From the NCBI GenBank assembly GCA_964646605.1, contig CAZYEX010000164.1:1-49907 (forward strand): a stretch of DNA of 49,907 bases. The letters run 5' to 3'. A program made the position numbers and the translations under genes. The notes under the pieces were generated by a model. The model was given only the letters and a program-made list of their open reading frames with translations, was not told where the DNA came from and did not search any database. This stretch comes from SBAX01 sp964646605. GTDB taxonomy: Bacteria > Planctomycetota > Phycisphaerae > UBA1845. The stretch's first letter is position 1. The number at the start of each line of letters is the position of its first letter. This document shows, one piece after another, positions 1 through 7,722 of this stretch.

Positions 1-96
1 CCGAACCACCGTTGGTACGACAATAAGATGGATCCCGCCGAGGTCGAGCGCCGCAAGAAAGCGGCTGAGGAGTTCAACGCACGCTACAAAGGGTGA
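1..96 (+). CDS. C-terminal tail of an unidentified protein (partial)
   Basis: An open frame enters from the left edge and ends at a TGA at 94-96, leaving 31 residues. The tail is hydrophilic and lysine/arginine/glutamate rich, with ERRKKAAEEFNARYKG at its end, and looks like a terminal helix. It carries no motif I recognise. The base composition and lack of stops are consistent with real coding sequence, but the fragment is too short to name. The next gene runs on the opposite strand, so the two converge. Confidence 0.45.
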   Translation, partial: PNHRWYDNKMDPAEVERRKKAAEEFNARYKG

Positions 97-159
97 GTGG
101 GGCGCGGCGGTCGGACGGGCTCCACCCGTTACTCACGTTGACGAGAGACGGCGGTGGAA

Positions 160-1236
160 TCAGGCTGCTGGTGCGCTCGCCATGCTCGAATCGCTGGGGA
201 AGTATTGTTTCTGGAACCACAAGGCCACATTGACCAAGCCAATCAGCACCGGAACCTCAACGAGCGGTCCAATGACCGCGGCGAAGGCGGCGCCCGATCC
301 GATTCCGAAGACGGCTACCGACACCGCGATAGCGAGTTCGAAGTTGTTGCTTGCGGCGGTAAACGCGATCGTTGTGGTCTTGGAGTAGTCGGCACCCAGT
401 TTCTTGCCCATCCAGAAGGACACCAGGAACATCAGCACAAAGTAGATGCAGAGCGGAATGGCGATGCGGATGACGTCGAGGGGAAGTTGGATGATCTTCT
501 CGCCCTTCAGGGAGAACATGACGACAATCGTGAACAACAGCGCGATAAGCGTGATGGGCGAAATCCTGGGGATGAACTTGTCCTCGTACCAGGCGCGACT
601 CTTGAACCGTAACAGGACGACGCGAGTGATCATGCCGGCTAGGAACGGAATGCCAAGGTAGATGAACACGCTTTCGGCAATCTGCCCGATGGTAACATGC
701 ACCGTTGCGCCCTGAAGGCCAAGCAGCGGCGGCAGCACGGTGATGAAGAACCAAGCATAGACCGAGTAGAAGAGCACCTGGAACACCGAGTTGAAGGCGA
801 CGAGTCCGGCGGCGTACTCGCTGTCCCCCTTGGCCAGTTCGTTCCACACGATGACCATGGCGATGCAGCGCGCCAGGCCGATCATGATCACGCCGACCAT
901 GTATTCGGGATACCCGCGCAGGAACAGGACCGCCAGCGCGAACATGAGACTCGGTCCGATGACCCAATTTTGCACGAGTGAGAGGCCGAGGATTCGCGTG
1001 TTGCGGAACACGTCGCCGAGTTCCTCGTACTTCACCTTGGCCAACGGCGGGTACATCATCAGGATCAATCCGACGGCGATGGGGATGTTCGTCGTGCCCC
1101 ATGCAAAACGATTCAGAAACCCCTCGACGCCGGGCCAGAGCCAACCACCGAGCACGCCGAACGCCATCGCTAGGAAGATCCAGAGCGTGAGAAAGCGGTC
1201 GAGGAACGGAAGCTGCGTGGGGCATTGGGCCTTCAT
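160..1236 (-). CDS. acr3: Arsenite efflux transporter, Acr3 family
   Basis: A 358-residue inner-membrane protein with about ten hydrophobic segments. It fits Acr3 (BASS superfamily) permeases, which export As(III) using the proton-motive force. The segment GLARCIAMVIVWN carries the membrane cysteine conserved and needed in Acr3, and the following NxxxQVLFYS stretch is also typical. The frame is open back to 1455, but the ATG at 1236 is chosen because GGAG lies 8 bases upstream and the protein then begins like other Acr3 proteins; the extra residues would be low-complexity. No arsR, arsC or arsenic methyltransferase is seen beside it, so regulation is not evident from this window. An Acr3-like antimonite or other metalloid exporter cannot be excluded. 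Confidence 0.93.
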   Translation of the reverse strand: MKAQCPTQLPFLDRFLTLWIFLAMAFGVLGGWLWPGVEGFLNRFAWGTTNIPIAVGLILMMYPPLAKVKYEELGDVFRNTRILGLSLVQNWVIGPSLMFALAVLFLRGYPEYMVGVIMIGLARCIAMVIVWNELAKGDSEYAAGLVAFNSVFQVLFYSVYAWFFITVLPPLLGLQGATVHVTIGQIAESVFIYLGIPFLAGMITRVVLLRFKSRAWYEDKFIPRISPITLIALLFTIVVMFSLKGEKIIQLPLDVIRIAIPLCIYFVLMFLVSFWMGKKLGADYSKTTTIAFTAASNNFELAIAVSVAVFGIGSGAAFAAVIGPLVEVPVLIGLVNVALWFQKQYFPSDSSMASAPAA

Positions 1237-1574
1237 GCGATCGGCTCCGTGTTGCTCGTCGTGAGGATTCAGATTCGGACAAAATTCAATGGGTTGCCCG
1301 CACCGGTTTCCGTCCGCCGCAGCGCGTCTGTCCACGCTGGCAGGAACTTCCCCAGAGCGACGCCAACAGCCATGCGCAGCCCCACCCACAGCGTCAGGTA
1401 CCGTTCGAAGCCCCTTAGCTTCGGTTCCGCAGCGTTCACGGCTCCTGTTCTCCACTAAAGGTATGGGTCATGTGCGCCGTCGGAACCTTGACCCACGCCC
1501 GCAGGCTCCCGGCAATCTACCGGATTCGCACGGAAGAAGCAGCAAACCAACTTCCGGCAAAGTGCGCATCAACA
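1237..1574. other. Intergenic stretch without recognisable gene
   Basis: This 338-base gap between two minus-strand genes holds only frames that shadow each other. I see no convincing ArsR-type regulator, tRNA, strong hairpin or clear promoter, although the acr3 promoter must lie here if the gene is transcribed on its own. Confidence 0.5.
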
Positions 1575-3164
1575 TCACGGCGGCAGCTCGCGGCGAATCC
1601 ACTGGCCGGATATCCACTCGGCGACGACCACCGGCCGCGCCGGTATGAGCCTTTCGTAGTGCCACTCGCCCGTCGCCGAACGCTGCATGGTGCGAAGCGC
1701 CTCGCGCACCCCGATCCGGGACGGCCCCGCGGTTTCCATCGCCGCCAGCAGATGGTCGGCGGCGAGAACAGAGGCGACGGCGGTCTCGTCGGGCGGGCGG
1801 CCTTGCCGTTCAGTATGCAACTTCGTGAAGTCACTTGGCTCGGCGCGTTCCTTGGTCAGCAGTGCGACAACGCGCCCGTCTTCGCCCCCAGCGACGCTTG
1901 CGAATTCAGCGAGGAGGAGGTCCTCCGTCCCCACAAAAATCCGCGTCCTGTCCACGGCCCGCATTTGCCGAAGCACTTCCACCGACGCCGGACCGCTCAC
2001 CGCCGACAGCACCACCGCGGCCCCCGTTTCTTTCAGCGTGTCCGCCGCCGCCTCCGACCGTTTGTCCCACTCGATTTCACCCGCCCACGACCAGCCGCGC
2101 TTTTCGACATGATCCTTCCACCAGTCGACTCGCACCCGCGAGGCGGGTTCGGGATCGACAACGGCCACGAAGCGCGTCGCCCCAAACTCCTCGCCAAGCC
2201 AGTCCAACACCCGCCGCCATCGCCGGGGCTCATTCTCTTCACACCGAAAAACCCACGGATTCGCCCTGTTCTCATCCCCCGCCACATTGACCACTGGTAG
2301 GCCGGTCCGAGCCACCACGGCGTCGGTGATCGACTGCCGGCGCGCAACCCGCGCCACCATCCCCATGACCTCCGCACGCCGCGCAAAACCGATGATCTCG
2401 TCCTCCGGAAGTCCCCAACCGTACGTGGCGTAACCGGGCGTCGGCACGACGAGTTCGATGGACGGCGAGTTCTTCTGCGCCCGTGTGGCGTTGGCGTGTT
2501 CGACGGCCCATGCCACACCCGCCACGTCCGGGCGATCCGTCGGCCCCGGATTGGATCCCGAGGCGTAGGGTAGGGCGATCGTGCGATGGGCTTGCAAAAA
2601 GACAGCGACCGCGACGCGATCGGCCGGTGGACTCTGTGTAGACGCCGAGAAAAACGGCTGCCATTCGGTTGCGGTTCGGTCCGCCGCCTGCACCGCTTCT
2701 TGCCACGCCCCGCGCTCGCGGTCGAATCGAAACGTCGTTCCGTGCCACGCGTAGGCCGTCATGAATGGCTCGACGAACGCGAGCTCGATGATGGCTACAT
2801 CTCCCGCATCGCCGCGCCGCGCGAAGTGCAGCTCCCACTCCCGCGAGATCGGGTCGTAGACGCTGAGCCCGCCGTTGGTCGCCGCCCACACCCGACCGCG
2901 CACGAACAGGACATCGAAAACCACGTTGCCGGACAGCCCGCTGTTGAGTTGATCGAAGGAGTCCAAACGCCCCGCGCTTCGCCGATACAACCCTTCCCCC
3001 CAGGTTCCGATCCAAACCTCACCCGTGCCGGGATCCTCCGCCGTCGCCGAGATCGCCTGCGGCTCCGCAGAGAGTGCCACGGATGGGCACGCCGTGACCG
3101 CCCCCCAAACGAGGAGCGCCGCGGGCCGCCCGCTACAAAGCCCGTAGATACGCGATAAGGTCAT
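1575..3164 (-). CDS. Secreted beta-propeller / ABC-type periplasmic binding chimera
   Basis: A 529-residue protein with an N-terminal export signal ending near VALSAEP. Residues about 35-120 carry repeats like those of two-component-regulator propellers (GEVWIGTWGEGLYR, GRVWAATNGGLSVYD). From about residue 165 to the end it resembles the type I periplasmic ligand-binding fold of branched-chain amino-acid receptors (VAVAVFLQAHR, AVEHANATR, ITDAVVARTGLPVVN, FVAVVDPE, RIFVGTEDLLLAEF). It is the last gene of a three-gene set and overlaps the preceding gene by 32 bases, which suggests translational coupling; its ATG lacks a good Shine-Dalgarno sequence. No permease or ATPase gene is adjacent, so a sensory or accessory role for the heme proteins beside it is more likely than uptake. 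The binding-protein call rests on sequence feel, not on a search. Confidence 0.72.
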   Translation of the reverse strand: MTLSRIYGLCSGRPAALLVWGAVTACPSVALSAEPQAISATAEDPGTGEVWIGTWGEGLYRRSAGRLDSFDQLNSGLSGNVVFDVLFVRGRVWAATNGGLSVYDPISREWELHFARRGDAGDVAIIELAFVEPFMTAYAWHGTTFRFDRERGAWQEAVQAADRTATEWQPFFSASTQSPPADRVAVAVFLQAHRTIALPYASGSNPGPTDRPDVAGVAWAVEHANATRAQKNSPSIELVVPTPGYATYGWGLPEDEIIGFARRAEVMGMVARVARRQSITDAVVARTGLPVVNVAGDENRANPWVFRCEENEPRRWRRVLDWLGEEFGATRFVAVVDPEPASRVRVDWWKDHVEKRGWSWAGEIEWDKRSEAAADTLKETGAAVVLSAVSGPASVEVLRQMRAVDRTRIFVGTEDLLLAEFASVAGGEDGRVVALLTKERAEPSDFTKLHTERQGRPPDETAVASVLAADHLLAAMETAGPSRIGVREALRTMQRSATGEWHYERLIPARPVVVAEWISGQWIRRELPP

Positions 3165-5490
3165 TGAATTGCTGCCGAGTCAGATCCCCGGTCGCTCCAT
3201 GACGGTTGACCATGTTGAACCGCGTCCAGATCTCCTCCAGCGTCGCCGCCCCGCCGTTGTGCAGGTAGGGCGCTTCATCGTAGAGATTTCGCAGGTGAGG
3301 CACGTCAAAGCGCTTTTGTTCCAATCCGGCATCGATGAAGTAATAGGTTCCCAGCTCGCCGAATTCGTCGGCGTCGAGAATGTTCATCGGCGGGTCTGCG
3401 ATCGGCGCGTCGAACCACATGGAGGTCGCCACGTCCACCCGGCTGCGATTGGTGCGGTGTGCCGAGTTGTGGCAGTCAACGCAGCGCTGTTGGGGCTCTA
3501 AAGGCGTTCCATCATTCGACGCGGTTCGCTCGAAGACGAGTTTCCCGCGGCGCTGGGCGGGCGAAAGTCCGGCAGGATCGCGGAAGGGGTTCGGCGGGCT
3601 TTCGATGGTACACATGTACTTGACCAAGGCCTCCAACTCGTCCGGCGAATAGGGGGTCAGGCGGGTGAAGAAGACGGCGAGCCGCGGCCCGCACTGTCGG
3701 TGCAGCGTCGGGTTGGTGCCTTCCCACTTGAACGGCGCCGTGTCCAGGATGCCTCGCAAGGTGCGGTTGTCCACCGGATTCATGCCGATGCCGTCGGCCT
3801 CGATGTCCGAGGTCAGACCGTTGACGTGACCGTCCGGATGGCAACTGCGACAAGAAAACTGCCGCCCGTACGTGATCTTGGCGCTGTGGAAAAGTCGCTC
3901 GCCGAAGCGGATGCGCGAAATCTGTCCCGGGCCGCCAAGTGTCATTCGTTTGGCAACCGTCCATGAGTCGGCCTCGATGACGACCACGGCGTCCTCGAGC
4001 GCCGCAGCGACGTAGACAAATCGGCCATCGGGCGAAAAAGCAACCCCCCGAGGGTTCGCTCCGACGGCGATGCGCTTCACGACGAATCGGTCGCTCATGC
4101 CCAGGTGATTGGGGAGGATCTCGCTGCGTTCGCCTGGTGAAAGCTCCGCGACCGTCGCCAGAAGCCGTGGCACGTCGATAACCGCGACGAGGTCCGCCCC
4201 GCCGCTGCTGACGACCGCATGCCGACCGTCGGGACTCACTGCGATATCCATAGGGTCGGGGAAATAGTCGTCGGGCCGATCGAGCAGCACCTGGTCGACG
4301 CGACCGTCGGGCCAAAGCACGCCCAGACCGCCGGTCACCGTCCAACCCTGCGCCAGTCGCGTCGTCGGAACGAGGTTCTTGGTGCGCATGAGCGTGAAGA
4401 GTACGATGTTGAGGTCGGGTACGACCGCGATGCCGCCCAGCATGTTGGCGTCGGGGACCTGATGGCGCCGATCGATGACGCCGCGATCGAGATCGATGAC
4501 CGACAATTCGGAAGAATGCGATTGGCGAAACGGGGAGGCGTTCGGGCGGACGCTGGTAAGGTACGCCCAGCGGTTGTCGGCGGACCGCGCCATGGACCAC
4601 GGACCCACGCCCGCGACCAATCGCCGAACCTCCGTGGAAGTGCCGGTATCGACCACGGAAACGGAATCCCCGCCGGTGTTGGCGACAAACAGACGCGTAC
4701 CGCCGCCGTTCACCGCTAATCCATGCGGCTCGGCCCCCACTCGGATTTCGCCGATCACACGGAGTGCGTCCGTGTCGATCACGCTGACCGTGCCTCCAAG
4801 TCGATTGCTGACGTAGAGACGGTCGCCGTGGGAGCTCAGCGTAACCGCGGACGGACGCCGCCCCACGGGAATCTCGGCCACAACGGCGCCGCTTTCAGAG
4901 TTCAGGACCATGACCGAGTCACTGTGCTCGCAGGCGACGTACACCCGGGCGCCATCCGCGGAAACGGCCAAGTTCACCGGCGTCTTGTATCCGTCGTCGG
5001 CCGGCGATAAGGCGAAGCCTCCGTCGAGAACCTCGCGGTGCGAAGGCCGATCGGTGTGACAAGCAAGGCACGCGGTGCGACCAGACCGCCGGACGGTGTG
5101 GGATGCGTGGGGCCGCTCGACATGCCCGCTCCCCGGGCCGTGGCACGACTCGCATTGCACTCCGTCCTGGGGATCAAACCCACTCGACCACCAGCGCGGA
5201 CCCTCGTCCGCGCCGGTCGAATGACACTCCAAACAAAGCCGGGTTTCGCGCGGGGAGGAGGGCACTCCGTTCAGGGCCGCGATGTGCCGTGCCGGTGCGC
5301 GGGATAGCGCCTCCAACGCCGTCGCGTGTCGCGGCACGGTCGGCTCCGAACAGGGGGACGCCGAGGCGCCGTCCGCATGGCATTCGATACAGGCTCGCTG
5401 ACCGACAAACAGCGGAAGCTCCACGCTCTGCGCACCGGCCTCAACCGTTCCGGCCATCGCGGGCAGGAGGCACCACCAAGACGCTCTCAC
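3133..5490 (-). CDS. Multiheme cytochrome c with YVTN propeller and diheme peroxidase-like domain (HzsBC-like)
   Basis: A 785-residue exported protein with six CxxCH heme-binding motifs. Four are N-terminal (residues 34-38, 86-90, 113-117, 141-145) and two C-terminal (547-551, 670-674). Residues about 160-525 form a YVTN/NHL-type propeller with repeats such as RVYVACEHSDSVMVL, RLYVSNRLGGTVSVID and FVYVAAALEDAVVVI. The tail (about 525-785) resembles diheme cytochrome c peroxidase/MauG proteins, with FDVPHLRNLYDEAPYLHNGG near the end. It starts at a GTG that overlaps the stop of the upstream heme gene in a GTGA arrangement, with GGAGG 8 bases before. A seven-bladed propeller plus a peroxidase-like diheme domain is the architecture of hydrazine synthase beta and gamma, fused in some anammox bacteria; the N-terminal tetraheme part is extra. 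The domain order is seen; the enzymatic function is not established. Confidence 0.85.
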   Translation of the reverse strand: MRASWWCLLPAMAGTVEAGAQSVELPLFVGQRACIECHADGASASPCSEPTVPRHATALEALSRAPARHIAALNGVPSSPRETRLCLECHSTGADEGPRWWSSGFDPQDGVQCESCHGPGSGHVERPHASHTVRRSGRTACLACHTDRPSHREVLDGGFALSPADDGYKTPVNLAVSADGARVYVACEHSDSVMVLNSESGAVVAEIPVGRRPSAVTLSSHGDRLYVSNRLGGTVSVIDTDALRVIGEIRVGAEPHGLAVNGGGTRLFVANTGGDSVSVVDTGTSTEVRRLVAGVGPWSMARSADNRWAYLTSVRPNASPFRQSHSSELSVIDLDRGVIDRRHQVPDANMLGGIAVVPDLNIVLFTLMRTKNLVPTTRLAQGWTVTGGLGVLWPDGRVDQVLLDRPDDYFPDPMDIAVSPDGRHAVVSSGGADLVAVIDVPRLLATVAELSPGERSEILPNHLGMSDRFVVKRIAVGANPRGVAFSPDGRFVYVAAALEDAVVVIEADSWTVAKRMTLGGPGQISRIRFGERLFHSAKITYGRQFSCRSCHPDGHVNGLTSDIEADGIGMNPVDNRTLRGILDTAPFKWEGTNPTLHRQCGPRLAVFFTRLTPYSPDELEALVKYMCTIESPPNPFRDPAGLSPAQRRGKLVFERTASNDGTPLEPQQRCVDCHNSAHRTNRSRVDVATSMWFDAPIADPPMNILDADEFGELGTYYFIDAGLEQKRFDVPHLRNLYDEAPYLHNGGAATLEEIWTRFNMVNRHGATGDLTRQQFNDLIAYLRAL

Positions 5491-6965
5491 GGTAGGTCCT
5501 CCGGACGAGAGGCCTGCTCCGGTCGTGCGGGAACCGCCGCGGCACGCTGGGGCGGCTTGCGAAGCGCCAGGACGTGTCGATTAGGCGGGGAGAGTTCCCG
5601 ATCCTCGTGACAACCGATGCAGCCGCGCTCCTCGCCGGGCATGACCCATGTCCAGTTGGACATGGCCCGCAGGACTTGACCCTCCGCGTCGAGGGTTTCG
5701 ATTCGCAAAGGCATTTCGGCCGGCACCTCTACGAAGAATGAGCCGTCGCTTTCGACGGTCGCCTCCATCCGAAAGGGCGGAGTCGTTGTTCTAGAGCCCG
5801 CCCCGAGGTTGTCGCCGACGATACGAACTCGGTCGATTCGCCCCGGCGGGACAACCGGTCCGTCGCGCGGATCGGAGAGGTACGCGTTCAGGCAATACAC
5901 TTGCCCCGTGCGGCTCCTGCGGTCGAGCCCGCTCGAACGCCCAGCGGGCGGAGGTCGAGGCGCGATGGCGACGACGCCGAGCTCGTTTCGATCGGCGTCA
6001 TCAAACACGGGTGTCAGTCCGCGGCCGTTGGGGGAATCGAGGACGTACACTCCGAACGTCCGACCATCCCGCGGTCGGTACGCGGCCAGCACACGTCCAT
6101 CAGGCAGCGGATACGGGGATGCAACCGCGCCGGCAGGAAACTCCGACAGCGCGCGACGCGTCCGCAGACTCCGTCCGCGATCGACGCTCGCTAATGTCGT
6201 GGTTCGCATGGCGGACCCTACGTCTACGGATTCCACGAACACCACGTTCCCATCGGGCGCTTCGCGGGGCATCCCACGATACGCGGGTGGGTCGTAGAGG
6301 CCCGCAAAGGGAAATAGGTCCGCCCCGTCCATGTGGATCGTGTACAAAAGCTGAAAGCCGGCGGATGGCATCGAAAACAAGACGCGCCCATCCGTCAGTG
6401 CATACAAGTCGGCGACCCCGTGCGGCGAGAAGGTGATGCGGCGAACATCCGATCCATCGGGACGAAGGGTGAAGATCGCATCGACGTTGTCTCCAGCCGG
6501 ACGCCCGAGCACGGCGATGCGATCCTCGGGCCGGTCGAGTTCCAGCGCGTATAGCTTGGAAAGGTAAACGGCCCGCCGGCAGGGAAGCGTATCGAGGATT
6601 CGCCGGACCGCGCCGTCCGCGAGGTTGAACTCCCAAACGCCCGAGTCGTCATCCGGGGACCGCTTGCCGATGAACAGGAAACGCGCCGCGTCAAAAGACA
6701 CGTCAGGCCAGCCCGCCGCCGCGAAATCAGACGTCAGGTTCTTAGCACCCTCCGGCATGTGCGGATCGACCTGCACGATCCGAACACCGTCCGGCAACTC
6801 AATCCCGTCGGCGGGATCTGTCGCGCCGCCCGGCGCTTGGGTTACCAAGAGGGGCCAGGAGAATGTGTAGTCCAGACCCTTCGGCTCGCCCCATGCCGTC
6901 GCGGGCGCAACGAACACGCCAATTGCGGGTAGCGACCACCACCGTGGCCATCGTGAGCATCGCAT
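5487..6965 (-). CDS. Hydrazine synthase alpha-like monoheme propeller protein
   Basis: A 492-residue exported protein: signal peptide to about residue 26, then TolB/PD40-type propeller repeats (residues about 85-320; for example GKRSPDDDSGVWEFNLADG and IFTLRPDGSDVRRITFSPHG). A beta domain follows (about 350-440), then a single c-type heme motif GCIGCHEDRE (C449, C452, H453). This order matches proteins annotated as HzsA-related, which occur widely in Planctomycetes outside the anammox group; anammox HzsA carries two hemes, so one is missing here. It is the first gene of the minus-strand set 6965 to 1575 and overlaps the next start by 4 bases. The ATG at 6965 has AGGGGGAT about 12 bases upstream. 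Likely periplasmic. The substrate is unknown, and hydrazine chemistry should not be assumed. Confidence 0.8.
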   Translation of the reverse strand: MRCSRWPRWWSLPAIGVFVAPATAWGEPKGLDYTFSWPLLVTQAPGGATDPADGIELPDGVRIVQVDPHMPEGAKNLTSDFAAAGWPDVSFDAARFLFIGKRSPDDDSGVWEFNLADGAVRRILDTLPCRRAVYLSKLYALELDRPEDRIAVLGRPAGDNVDAIFTLRPDGSDVRRITFSPHGVADLYALTDGRVLFSMPSAGFQLLYTIHMDGADLFPFAGLYDPPAYRGMPREAPDGNVVFVESVDVGSAMRTTTLASVDRGRSLRTRRALSEFPAGAVASPYPLPDGRVLAAYRPRDGRTFGVYVLDSPNGRGLTPVFDDADRNELGVVAIAPRPPPAGRSSGLDRRSRTGQVYCLNAYLSDPRDGPVVPPGRIDRVRIVGDNLGAGSRTTTPPFRMEATVESDGSFFVEVPAEMPLRIETLDAEGQVLRAMSNWTWVMPGEERGCIGCHEDRELSPPNRHVLALRKPPQRAAAVPARPEQASRPEDLP

Positions 6966-7175
6966 GGTTGCGCGAAATCCCCCTGTTCACCTGCCGCCTA
7001 CCGACGAACATTGGCGAAACCAAGCGCGGACAGCGCCCCCGTTTGTGAGAATGACCCTGCACGTCGCGGACCAACACCGCGTAGCCTCCACCGGCGACCG
7101 ATAACCCGACCTTGATTTGCTCTGGCGCGCCAATTGCTGAGAAAACCTTCCATGATCGCCGGTAGGGGAACCGCC

Positions 7176-7640
7176 ATGCCCACAACCAACCGCGGCAGAA
7201 TCCGCAAGTCGGCCATCCGCAACCCGTCCGTTCTGGGCGAGGCCTGCGACTACCCCAAGAAGGTCGCCTTCTCGCGCGGGATGCGCGTGGAACTCGACGG
7301 TTGCACCATGCTTTTCATCTCCGGGACCGCCAGCGTCGACGAAAACGGACGATCGGTGCATCCCGGAGACTTCGAGGCCCAGACACGCCGGACCTTCGCA
7401 AACATCCGCGGGTTATTGGAAAGCGAAGGGGCCGATTGGCACGATGTGGTTCGTACGACATGCTACCTCGCGGACTTTCGCCACTACGATCCTTTCAACC
7501 GGATTCGTAACGCCTTCTACGACGAACAGGGTTTGGATCCGCTTCCCGCAAGCACGTGCGTCCAAGCGAACCTGTGTCGTCCCGAACTCATGGTGGAGAT
7601 CGAGGCCATCGCGGTCATCCCGCGCGATTCCGATGAGTAG
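7176..7640 (+). CDS. RidA/YjgF/UK114-family protein lacking the deaminase arginine
   Basis: A 154-residue protein of the chorismate-mutase-like Rid fold: LFISGTASVDENG, ANIRGLLESEGADWHDVVRTTCYL and the closing MVEIEAIAVIP are family hallmarks. Canonical RidA hydrolyses reactive enamine/imine intermediates with an arginine two residues before the PxxxxVEIEA strand (Arg105 in E. coli). Aligned by eye, this position is leucine here (QANLCRPEL), with an arginine two residues later, so the protein probably belongs to a non-canonical Rid subgroup. The frame opens at 7134, but the ATG at 7176 follows AGGGG and suits the fold. A divergent promoter region of 210 bases separates it from the HzsA-like gene. 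Confidence 0.82.
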   Translation: MPTTNRGRIRKSAIRNPSVLGEACDYPKKVAFSRGMRVELDGCTMLFISGTASVDENGRSVHPGDFEAQTRRTFANIRGLLESEGADWHDVVRTTCYLADFRHYDPFNRIRNAFYDEQGLDPLPASTCVQANLCRPELMVEIEAIAVIPRDSDE

Positions 7641-7681
7641 ATGCATCCACAGTTCGCCCGAGGGTTCCATAGAAGTCAGAG

Positions 7682-7701
7682 CCGTGGGCGCGAGCCCACG
7701 G
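7682..7701. repeat. GC-rich hairpin repeat, copy 1
   Basis: CCGTGGGC and GCCCACGG form a perfect 8-bp stem with a GCGA loop. A related inverted arrangement (CCGCGGGC, TTGC, GCCCACGG) occurs at 22380-22399 with similar flanks, so this is a dispersed repeat. It lies just after the RidA-like gene, which favours the later start of the DUF362 gene. Confidence 0.6.
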
Positions 7702-7722
7702 ACCCGCCAGTCACCGTTTCCG

